A DNA stretch of 64,000 nucleotides from Gentiana macrophylla (taxonomy: Eukaryota; Streptophyta; Magnoliopsida; Gentianales; Gentianaceae): positions 55,548,246-55,612,245 of the forward strand of contig CM047817.1 in the NCBI GenBank assembly GCA_026214975.1, written 5' to 3'. The first letter of the stretch is position 1, and each line of letters begins with the position of its first letter. Under the pieces are notes generated by a model. It was not told the DNA's origin. It did no database searches and was given only the letters and a program-made list of their open reading frames with translations. Positions 34,900-44,994 of the stretch are shown piece by piece. A program made the position numbers and the translations under genes.

Positions 34900-37800
34900 G
34901 TTTACGTGTCATTTTGCGAAAACGAAATATTATTATTTCTTTTCTTTTATTGGAGTTAAGTATTTTATCAATTATTTATACATAATTTTCGAGTATGTGT
35001 ATATATAATTAAGGGATTAATTCTGCTTTTGGTAATTAAAGGACAATTAAGGAAAAATGGATTTATGGGAAATTGGCATTTAAGGGAAAATTAACACACA
35101 ATAATCCCATAACCTAATTACATCAGAAATTCAGCGTGTGTGCCTTCTTTCTCTGTGCAATTTGGAGGAAGAAAGAGGCCAAGAGAGTTAACACAAATTC
35201 TAAGAGATAGCTTAATCGTTTTCGGATAAGACGAGAGCTTTGGAATCGTCGTGAGAAGGACATCGTTTGGTCATCAGAGTTTGGGTGTTGCAGCAGATTT
35301 TCTTAGGCTGTTTAGATCGGTTTTTGTGGCTGAAATTAGGTAAGAAACTCTTCCTATGACTTCGTTTATGATTCGTAAATTTTAGATTATGTTTTGAGAC
35401 GTGTAGATTCTAGTAAAAGATGTGTTTCGTTCATCAAGGACCCTATGTAAATCTTGGGATGATGAGATATGTTTACTACGTTTTACTGTGCTGAAAACGA
35501 TGTTAATTAGGTTAGAATCGGTTCAGAAATCGATTTTTGATGATTTTAGCGTTTTGGGAAAAACCCAGGCGGACGGGCGTCCGAGACCCTAGTAGCCAGA
35601 CGGGGTTTGCAATAGGCCAACGGGCGTCTGAAGTTAGATTTTTTAATCAGGATGTAGCTGTTTTTGGCGGACGGGCGTTTGGGGTTTAGTGGACGGGCTT
35701 CCATGGGAGGTCAAACGGGCGTCTGGCCTGTTTTGCCTTGTTTTTACGGTTTTATCATTCTAGTTTGGTTTTGGGTTTTGTAAGCACACTATTAATATTT
35801 TCAACCCTTAATTTGTGATATGATAACATTGTATAAACATAAACAAGCCTTGTAACACCCCGGTTTCCAATCCCGTCGGCCGCCGGTATTGGTCACCGTA
35901 GTGCCACTCATCGCGACACACAGTCGTGGCGGTAACATTCAACATTCCACAGCAGAAAGAAAATAAATATTCACCATTCATTATTTTGAAAGAAAATATT
36001 AAAGTGAGTACAAATCCGAAAGAAAATGTAATTATGCGGAACATCAAAATCTTTAGAATTTAAAATTCAAATAATGTAGACAACATGTGACTGCGACTAC
36101 GTGGCTCTCAAACCCCGTGACATCCCCCAACAACAAGCAAACATCCATAGAAGTACCTGCTAAGAATCTGCTCCCCATAAATGGATCATAGCAGGTCAAA
36201 CGAAAGTACAAACCGTCAACTATAAAGTTGAGTAAGAGTAAATCTAGTGTACAAAAGTAAAACCAACTCAAGAAAGGTACTACTAAATTTATGAAGGACC
36301 CAACCAATCTATAAAAGTTACGACCGCCCACATATGAGATACCAAACATCACAACTAGCCACCTAAAGGTCCCGAATGCACATCCTCAAAAGGTAAAGCC
36401 ACAGAGAGGAGGGTCCTAAAGGTCATCCAATGGTACCATACTAGATGGACCATCACGTCTTTGGGGTGCAAGGAAACCTTCCCGGGTTCCCGGCTTCGGG
36501 TACTACCCTATCCGGCCCGACCACATCACTGTCTGCAACTCCCCAAACACGTAGGGTCATTGAAGTCGTAAGGAAACCTTCCCGGGTTTACGGCTTTGGG
36601 AGCTACCCTATCCGGCCCAACCACTACGGGTCTACGAACTCCTATGCCCAAAATCCAAAACCCAATGTTACCAATACCGTTGTCTCATCCAAACACAACT
36701 TACAAAACATGCTCATAAGGTTTATCCATAGCTAACAAAGAAGAGAGAACATTTAAACTGGACGCCCGTCTGAAATGTTGGACGCCCGTTTGGAAGAAGT
36801 AGACGCCCGTCCAAGATCTCAGACGCGCGTCCAAGGAAACCTGTTACATCCTGAATCGATTTTTAGCACCTGGACGTCCGTCCATTATACTTGGACGCCC
36901 GTCCACCAGAAAACTTTACATCCTGAATCAAAAGTAGCCCTTCAGACGCCCGTCCAGGAATCCGGACGCCCGTCTGAGTTGAGACCAAGACTGGACGCCC
37001 GTCCTCTCAAGGCAGACGCCCGTCCAGCCTGGGTTTCAACTAAAACCCTAAAAGCTCTCTACGCGATTTCTGAGCCGTTTCTCCACAACACAGCAGCAAA
37101 ACAACACTTTAGGCCTAGAAAACTCCATACAAAGGTATCATATCGACTGTAGATTTTAACTAACACAAAAACACACTACTAGGAACGTTTAACACACCAA
37201 AACCGTGGCACACAAGCATAGAAGTCTTAAATTAAACTTTTTGACATCAAGTTAAACTTTTGTCAAGATAGAATTATCTTACCGGAATTGCTGCGTTTTT
37301 GAAAGCCCTTGCTAAGCTAGAAACGATCCTCAACGAAGCTCGAATCTATAAAAGAAAAAAAGCGATTACCGATTTACTTAATTCCTAAACACCAAGGAGA
37401 GATTTTTATCTCCTTCCTCCTCACAAGCAAGTCGGCAAGGGAGGTTTTGAGGTGAAAATTTTTGCTTGGGGAAAATAAGGAGGAAAAGGAGTGAAAACCC
37501 TTTTATTCATTAAGTGATTAAAACTCCTTTTAATTACTAATAAATCCTTCATAAAAATTATTAAATCCCATAATTTCCGAATAATTAGATCCTTTATTAA
37601 ATAATTAGTAAGTCAAAATTTCGGGGTATTACAAGCCTGAATTGAGCTTCTGATTCGTTCAGTTAAAACACCGAATGTACTCTTAAAGGGAGTTGAAGTT
37701 CGGATCCGTCGGAAGAGCATGATAGGCTTGTGCTTTGATGAATTAGTATTCATCAATGTCTGTGTAATTTCTAGGTCTTGTTAATGTCTAATGGTCTAGG

Positions 37801-38734
37801 AAGAGAATAGTTAATGTGAGGGAGGTTAATTGAAAACACTTAGGTGGCTAGTTAATCATCCTAATAATACGTACTTGACTAGTAAAAGATTAAACAACAT
37901 GTCTCTCTTGATAGGCACCAGTCTATATCGCGATGTATGCCTACCTCTGAAGGTGGAAGAACTCCGTAGGTCAACAAAACCCTAAGTACAGAGGGACTCC
38001 GCTGAGATGTGCGTACTATCGGAGTCTACCTTTTCTAGACTTCGTGGATATTGGTGTGATCCACTAATATGTTGCCTAGAATATCCCCAGCTTGGATATG
38101 CATGGTGCCCTTGAGTGCGGTTGTAACATAGATAAGTTAAGTAGGAACGTTTAGTCAATTCATGTTGATGGACATGGAGTGAACCCTAGATTGAGTCGGT
38201 CACACATAATCAACTAAACTTTTAATTATCTTTACTTTATAAATTATAGTTGTTGTCATAGCTTCTCTTTCTTATTAAGTATGTTGTACTTACCTCAAAT
38301 GCATGTTTTTATGTGTTTGGGGGTGAGAAGACGAACAGGTTGATATTGTTTACGAGGAGGAGTTCGATGATGACGTTTGAAGACGCCTCATTAAAGAATT
38401 TACATTTATTCTTTATTTATTCTTCGTTAGATTGTTTTAGACTGTTGGTCTTTCGAGACTTGTAGCACCGTTACGTTTCTTTTGGAAGAATATCGTACCT
38501 TTCGTTTGGATTTCGTATTTTCCCTTGAATGTAATAAGTTACATTTCCATCTTTAGATGTTGTTTCTATTCTTGGATGTTTGGAAATTTTATACCCGAGT
38601 CTTTTGCTTCCGTTTGCTTGTTTTTGATACGACGTAGTAGAGGCTTACGTATGAAATGAATTTACTTTTATTTTATACGTGCCGAACGTTCCTTTTACGG
38701 ATAAGGACTCGGTGTCCGGGAACGGGGCGTTACA
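34900..38734 (+). repeat. LTR copy B, right end, split by a solo LTR
   Basis: Begins with the same GTTT-plus-truncated-LTR junction as the left B copy and ends GGGGCGTTACA at 38734, followed by the GTGAT duplication. A 1783-bp solo LTR interrupts it at 35851. Confidence 0.92.
35851..37633 (-). mobile_element. Solo LTR of a related gypsy family (1783 bp)
   Basis: Termini TGTAACACCCCGG and CGGGGTATTACA, with AGCCT duplicated at 35846-35850 and 37634-37638. Read on the minus strand it resembles the host LTR: TGTAATACCCCG start, GGTGTTACA end, and a shared stretch around the motif cluster (36745-37035; ten GACGCCCGTCC-type units on the plus strand, two TACATCCTGAATC blocks). It also has an internal 47-bp-class direct repeat (aaggaaaccttcccgggtt at about 36468 and 36570). 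No internal domain remains, so it arose by LTR-LTR recombination or equivalent. Confidence 0.88.
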
Positions 38735-38739
38735 GTGAT

Positions 38740-39921
38740 ACAATCGGAACTGGAGGACTTGCTGAAATTTGTTCATATTCGGAGATATCGGGTTATGGGT
38801 GAAGTTCTCTCTCATCCTCCATAATCATATTATACATTATAATACATGCCAACATGATGTTATTGAGAGTGGCATGGTCAAAATATCGTGCAGGACCACG
38901 GACAATTGCGAATCTAGCCTGGAGCACACCAAATGCGCGTTCAACGTCCTTTCTCGCTGATTCTTGAGCCGTGGTAAAGTATTTAGTCTTTCTGTTCATT
39001 CGTAAAGGAATTGATTTGACAAAATTTGCCTATAGGGGATATATCCCATCAGCTAGATAATACCCTTATTGTAGTTGTGACCATTAATGGAGTAGTTAAC
39101 TTGAGGACCCTCACCTCAAGTTATTTCAGAAAATACATGAGACCGTTCTAGCATATTGGTATCATTGTGTGACCCTGGTAACCCAAAAAATGCATGCCAA
39201 ATCCATAAATCATAAGATGCTATGACTTCTAAGATGAGTGTAGGTTCATGACAATGACTAGTGAACATACTTTTCCAAGCAGTTGGACAATTTTTCCACT
39301 TCCAGTGCATACAATCTATACTGCCCAACATTCCTGGAAAGCCACGAGCTTCAACGATTTGAAGTAATTTTGAAATATCCTCTGAGTTTGTTTTGCTAGA
39401 TACTCAGGACCAAATACATCAATGATTGTTTCAACAAAGTACCTCATGCTTTTAACGGCTTTTCTTTCTTCAATTCGTATATATTCATCCATGAAATCTG
39501 TTGTTACCCCCAATGCCAACAATTGCAGTGCTGGTATTGTTTTTTGAAGAGATGACAAACCTAATTTTCCGGCAGCATTTCTTTTTGGTTGAAAGTATGG
39601 CTCATGTGCTTCCATTGCATTGTGAATCCGTAGGAATAGCTCACGTCTCATCCGAAATCTCCTACGAAACATGTGAGCTGGAAAAACAGGTTGCATTGCA
39701 AAGTAATCTTTAAACAAACGTTCATGCCCTTGTGAAATGTCACGATCAATATATGACCGTGGTCTTCTACAGCTTTCACCTTGTGCCACAATCTTAGCCC
39801 TTTCACGTTTTAAAGCTACAATTTGAAGCATTTCATCATCGTCTTCATCGCTTCCATACAAAAAGTCGTCCAAAAAACTATCACAATCGTCGCTTGCACA
39901 CAAAAAATCGTCATCACTCAT
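38740..39921 (-). pseudogene. PIF/Harbinger transposase (HARBI1-like, DDE_Tnp_4 type)
   Basis: The minus-strand ATG at 39921 opens an acidic leader, then FKDYFAMQPVFPAHMFRRRF and SLQKTIPALQLLALG, the usual lead-in of plant PIF transposases. After a frameshift at about 39375 comes GMLGSIDCMHWKWKNCP (first D), then PGSHNDTNMLERS (second D, about 39150) and, after more damage, DVERAFGVLQARFAIVRGP (the E, about 38900). The C-terminus lies at 15072-15192 beyond the gypsy insertion. The protein would cut and paste the element with a Myb-like partner; none is seen here. Broken by frameshifts, an in-frame stop and the insertion. Confidence 0.9.
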
Positions 39922-40219
39922 TGTGTTGATAAAAGTTCCAAAAAATGAACATAAAATTTTAAATAGGATGAAAGGTAAGGATGAATTGAGTTCTATTTAT
40001 AAATGTGTGTTGAAATATAGCCGTTGCAATATAGCCGTTGGAGTAAAATTTGAATTTACAAGTTAGTTGAAAAGTTACTTTTGAAAAAATTGTTTATTGA
40101 TAAAGAATGAATATTTTAATGTTGTAGGGATAGAGATAGGGATGCTGATGTAGAGTATTGTGAATTTAGTTGCTGTAAAGTAAGGATATTTATTTTTTAA
40201 TAGTATTTATGAGGATATG

Positions 40220-40247
40220 GATAGAGTAACTGATGGGAATGCTCTTA
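40220..40247. repeat. Right terminus of the PIF/Harbinger element with TTA
   Basis: The reverse complement of the end reads GAGCATTCCCATCAGTTAC, typical of PIF termini, followed outward by TTA (40245-40247), the usual 3-bp target. The 5' leader contains 'atatagccgttg' repeats (40017-40035). Confidence 0.65.
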
Positions 40248-40538
40248 CACCTCGAATCACACTTTAAATACTCTCATACCATTAAATAATGAAATATATA
40301 AAATCACTTCATCTTTTATTTTTATATATTTGTCCTTTTGATTCCAGTTTACTTCTAGATAAATGTTAAAGCCATAAAATATGCACAATAAAACGCACAA
40401 CACACGTTTACGTTATTGTTTTTTTATATATCCCTGTGACTCTATCAATAGGTTTATATCATAATCAATTATTCAAAATTGTGTTGTGAGATTAGTTTTG
40501 CATGTTTGGTTTTGACACTATCATTACTATTACTTTTA
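40248..40538. other. No gene recognised
   Basis: AT-rich spacer between the PIF element and the MITE. Confidence 0.5.
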
Positions 40539-40880
40539 GGAGGTTCTAAAGGCACCTCCGCTTTTACTTCTGGCATCCGTTATTTGATTATTTTTTCTGG
40601 TTAAAAAAACATCAGTGGCACTGATGTTGATATTGAAACACCAACGTCACTGCTATGCAAAAACGAACGTCAGTGAAATGTCAGTGGACTGACGTTTTTA
40701 AGGTGTAACACTTTTATAACGTAATCATCGGTGACATTGACTTTCGTTGTTGAACACCACTGACGTTGATTTTCAATAACAACGTCACTACCACTGACAA
40801 TCCCTTTATAAAAATCATCGTGATGCCAGAATAATATTTTATGGTGCCAAAAATAAAAAAGGGGTTGTCTTTAGAACCCC
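40539..40880. mobile_element. MITE, 342 bp, 8-bp target duplication, upstream of PGR5
   Basis: The left end GGAGGTTCTAAAGGCACC and the reverse complement of the right end GGGGTTCTAAAGACAACC are inverted repeats. TACTTTTA is duplicated at 40531-40538 and 40881-40888. The inside has several CAGTG/CACTG palindromes (for example around 40608-40630) and repeated aacgtca words. Eight-base duplication suggests hAT; the superfamily is not certain. Confidence 0.85.
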
Positions 40881-40972
40881 TACTTTTATTATAGTTTTAC
40901 AACAAAAACGAGATATTTTTGTTTAGTTTTTATTTCTCGTCTAGAATGTGTCACCCGACCCATTTTATTATG

Positions 40973-40987
40973 TATTATATATAATAG
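40973..40987 (+). promoter_or_regulatory. Candidate TATA region of PGR5
   Basis: tattatatataatag about 340 bp upstream of the ATG, 85 bp after the MITE's target duplication. The 41040-41325 stretch would then be 5' leader. Confidence 0.4.
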
Positions 40988-41325
40988 TGTATACTAATCA
41001 ATTTCCAATAATATTCAATATCCTGCAATAGAAAAAAATCCACGGCTACCTTAGATATGTGGTTGTGGGCAATTGGATTCCTTCAACTTTACCACCAAGC
41101 AAACCTATGGTTCTCGTAGCTTCATGAAAGCCTCATCTTTTAACACCCAACGCCAACAAAACAACAAATTTACAGAAATTCCCAGTTTTTTTTTAATTGA
41201 AAAAAAGGCAAAAAGAAAACAAAAAAGAAGAAGAAGAGATCGAATTAGTAAGCTAAAAATCCTTCCTCAATCAGCTGCTAGCAAGAAGCTGATAAATAAC
41301 GTGTTGGTAATAATATAATCATTTA

Positions 41326-43021
41326 ATGGCAGTATCATCAATTTGTGCAATTGGTTTAAAAGGTGGTTTATCTTCTACTTTCCATGGAAGTTGGGGAAGA
41401 TCATTAGGTGGTGAAAACATGTTATTCTTAGACAACAAAAGAGTTTCAACAGGAGGACAAGTTCGGGTTGGGAGGCCGATCCGGTCACAGCCGATGATGG
41501 GGAATGTCAATGAAGGGAAAGGTATTTTTGCTCCGCTAGTGGTTGTTACAAGGAACATTGTAGGCAAGAAGAGATTCAACCAGCTTAGGGGGAAAGCAAT
41601 TGCTCTACACTCTCAGGTATTTTCTTCATCCCATTAGACTAGTCAAGTCAACTAACATTGTTTTGACTCTTATAAACACGCTTAAACTGAGAAATACTTA
41701 CGTGGTCAGAGAATTTTGAGGTGAAATGACGGGTGAAACGATCAGAATCACACAGTTTGATTACAGAATGAAACTGTATGGTTCATATCGAAACACACGG
41801 TCTCTTTGGTGTCTCCACACGTGTGAAAAATCCACACAAGTATTTCCCGCTTAAATTAACACATTTACGCATTCCTGTGAAAAGATAAAAAAAAAAAATT
41901 TCTTAACGGCCGGTCTCACTTTATTTACTTTGATTTGATTATTATAGTTAACTAATTAGCTAATCGCTAGACCGATATATTAAATAATGATGAGATTATC
42001 ATAGTTAATTGGCGAGATTTGGTGCAATTATTATTTTATCTTCATGCCATGGTCCGTATGCATCTGAACCGGATACATAAAGGAAAATCAACATTATGCA
42101 ATGAGTCGATTGGACAAATTATTATGCGATGGTCTTGCTTTACACTTTTATAAGAATTATGTATATTTTGTAAATAAATAAAATTAATACCGATGTAAAA
42201 AAGAAAATATTGGTTAAAAAAAGGACTTTACGTTTGATACTTGTGAGTATTGTTTGTATGGAATATTTGTGTAATGAAAAAAAATAGAATGTAGATACAA
42301 TTAGAAATAATTTTAGCACAACTTAACTGTATATTTTTATTCAATTTATTAGGATCAGTTTATAATCTTCAATAGTGTAAAAAACCGTGTTTTGTCAACT
42401 TTCTTTTTTGTGTGACCATAACACCATTCTTATGTTGTAACATAAATGTATTTTATTAATTGTTGTGAGAATAGGCTAGTGTTACATGGAAGTATGATCA
42501 TGTGACACATCTTAGTCACACAAGAAAAATGCAAGAGTAACTTTCGAAGGGTCTTTTATTTGCGCCATCACGACTCTAACTGTGAACTATACTATCCATG
42601 CATCTAAATAGAATCGAACCTATGAAAGTCGTTTATATGCCCAAGATACGACATTCCTAATGTATTTTCTGAGTCGACTATGTTGGTAGTCGATTTTTAG
42701 CTGTAAAATCGACTTTCACAGTTTCGATAATGTGAAAATGATGTGACGCATCGATACGTCAGTTGCAGAGGGTAGAACGATTACGGTGCAAATAATAGCC
42801 CTTCTAAATAGCTAAACTTTACAAGGTGTGAAGATTCGTATGGTTTGCATTTGGGCAAATGAGGTGTTATTAAGATGTGTAGATGATTTATTTAATTATG
42901 GATCCAATATTTTCAGATCATAACAGAATTCTGCAAAACAATAGGAGCAGATCCAAAGCAGAGGCAAGGGCTGATTCGATTGGCGAAAAAGAACGGCGAG
43001 AAACTTGGATTCCTTGCTTAA
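41326..43021 (+). CDS. PGR5: PROTON GRADIENT REGULATION 5, chloroplastic; two exons
   Basis: Exon 1 is 41326-41616 and exon 2 is 42917-43021, joined across a 1300-bp gt-ag intron in phase 0: 131 residues, against 133 in Arabidopsis. The start ATG follows an AT-rich leader with an upstream stop. Residues 1 to about 58 are a Ser/Gly-rich transit peptide. The mature part has the family's hallmark runs VNEGKGIFAPLVVVTRN, VGKKRFNQLRGKAIALHSQ (end of exon 1), ITEFCKTIGADPKQRQGLIR and LAKKNGEKLGFLA at the C-terminus. PGR5 is a small stromal/thylakoid-associated protein that works with PGRL1 in antimycin-A-sensitive cyclic electron flow around photosystem I, building the proton gradient and protecting PSI. 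No frame damage is visible. It is the only intact host gene I can name here, and it lies between a MITE and a TRIM-like element. Confidence 0.96.
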
Positions 43022-43214
43022 TTATGGAGATAATTTGTCATTTTTATCATGAACAAATGTACTAGAAGAAATTGTTTAAATTACTTAATTAGATACGATG
43101 TGTAAGTTTTAGAGTTTATACACGCTTCTGTTATTCCAAAAGAAATTATGGTGCAGCAGGTATTTATGAGCTTTACCGAGTTGATGGATGTGATTAATCC
43201 ATACACGCTCTCTC
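43022..43214. other. PGR5 3' flank
   Basis: AT-rich 3'-UTR-like sequence; no clear polyadenylation signal chosen. Confidence 0.4.
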
Positions 43215-43680
43215 GGTAAAATCCCACATCGAAATAGTAAAGTCATCTTCACCACCATATAAATGTGAGACATAAAGATTTTTGTAACTCGGGTTAATTT
43301 CTTTTCGGCAAGGCAGCGACAACTGATCTCAAGATTGACCAAACCATTTGTGACTATTTAACGCTACTGCGCAGGAGTGCAGGGTGTTCTGAGAATAGTA
43401 TCGAGTCGACTATCATACGAACTAAGTCTTGCCACATCGTGAGAGGCGGTGAGGGCCACATCTAGAATCCTATGTTAGGGACGAACTGTGACAAGTCCAC
43501 TGAGACAACTATTGGCCGCCCCTGGCGGCGACACACCGTCCCTCCTTAGGAGAGGGAGGGGGAGAATGTAAAATTCCACTTCGTTAAATAAAGTCTACTC
43601 ACCCCATATAAATGTGAGACGTAAAGTGCTCATCAACATAAACATTTTAGGCCAGCCGGCGACGAGCGATTGATTAGCTG
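43215..43680 (+). mobile_element. Probable TRIM (miniature LTR element)
   Basis: Two direct repeats of about 115 bp start GGTAAAATCCCACATCG (43215) and TGTAAAATTCCACTTCG (43567); both contain CCATATAAATGTGAGAC and end in a GCGAC-rich stretch. A purine tract ending GGGAGGGGGAGAA (43545-43566) precedes the second. The interior of about 235 bp has no ORF. This is the TRIM plan; the copies are quite diverged and no target duplication was found. Confidence 0.55.
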
Positions 43681-44994
43681 ACCGATTCATTCATGTAGGA
43701 TAAAAAGAAAATTTTACCGTCATTTCATATAGTCATTTAAATTCTAGAGCGATATCAATTCAGCGGGTAGGAGTTTTGAAAATGAAGCGAGGACGGCGGT
43801 CTAAGCAATTCGATCGGGTAGGAATTTTGAAAACCCATTTTCTAGATCTATAAGTGTTTTTGGGTGTTTTCGTAGTTTTAAAGTGTTTTAAAGGTTCTAG
43901 TAATCGTAGAACTTCGTTTTTATTTTAGATTCGAAGTGAGTTGCTTAGATTAATGGAGATTTGCTTGTGGATCCAGGATTTCTTCAAGTTTCATGTTGGT
44001 TTTGTGGGAGTTTTTTTTGGTGAAATCATAGGTTAAAGGGTGTTCAATCAAATCTAAATGTGTTATTTTGGTGTTTAGATGTATCTTTTCATTTCAAGCA
44101 TGTTTTAGAATAATTTCATATCACTTTGGCTTTAGTTAATTTTATATTGGCGTTTAGATCTAATATACCGTTACAAGCATATTGTAGAATATTATTCATC
44201 TTTTTTATATGGATTTGCTGTAGATTTAGTGTTTAAAATGGTGAAAAAACATGGAATTCAATCCTGGAGTGTTGGCAGATTTTCTAGGCAAAAATGGAAC
44301 AGAGAGTTGGTGGAATGTTTATCTATTTAAGAATGTACTTAATGTAGAGCTTTATGTGCTTTGTTGTAAAGTAAAGTGTATTTCTAAGCGATGACTGGTG
44401 GACGTCGATCCTCATAGCGGAGCCTCCTTGAATATGTTCAAGAAAAACCTAGGTTTTTCTTCTCTCAATGGCTAGGACAAGAAACCAATTTTTATCTTTT
44501 TTCTTCTTCTTTTGAGGTGCATATCTTATTTGTATTGTGTATGGGATCTCTCATTATATAGGAAAATAACCGGTCAAAAGAGATATATCCTTTTCACAAC
44601 TCATTTATCTTTTATTTAAGGAAAAAATATTTCCCATTAAATAAACGATAACCTACATTAAATAAGAGAAAATAATCACTATTAAATGATAAAATCAAGG
44701 GACAATTATCCAAAAGGACACATATTGGACTTAATTAAGCAAAAAAGGACACTCAAAACAAACACTTAGTTATAAGGACAAAAATTAAGTAGATAGACCC
44801 AAATACCCTTAATGAAGAAAATTAAAAAAAAAATTAAAAAAGGGGAATAGGCGGGGAAGGGGATACTCGTTGAATGTCCATTTATTATTTTACTACACAA
44901 ACGTTGATGTTGTTGTCTTTTGCTGTTTTTTTTTTTCTGGACGTACGCTGAAAGTGTTTTTTTTCCTGGATGGTGAAATTTCTTTTTTCTTTTT
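43681..44994. other. No gene recognised
   Basis: T-rich intergenic DNA. The stretch 44400-44700 (short hairpin around ttcaagaaaaacctaggttt; 'tctcattatataggaaaat') resembles LTR promoter DNA, but no partner copy was found. Confidence 0.4.

Larger units (their letters stand above)
15198..38734 (+). mobile_element. Ty3/gypsy chromovirus (Tekay/Del-like) with compound LTRs and two nested insertions
   Basis: Order: LTR-A (15198-17311), LTR-B (17312-19338), PBS, gag-pro-RT-RNaseH-IN-chromodomain, PPT (32773-32785), LTR-A (32786-34899), LTR-B (34900-38734). The exact direct repeat GTGAT flanks it at 15193-15197 and 38735-38739. The internal region is broken by an Athila-like element (19638-27933) and the last LTR copy by a solo LTR (35851-37633). 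Without these the element is roughly 13.4 kb. The chromodomain after integrase, the Met-tRNA PBS and the long LTRs place it among chromoviruses; Tekay/Del is inference. All coding parts are damaged. Confidence 0.93.
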
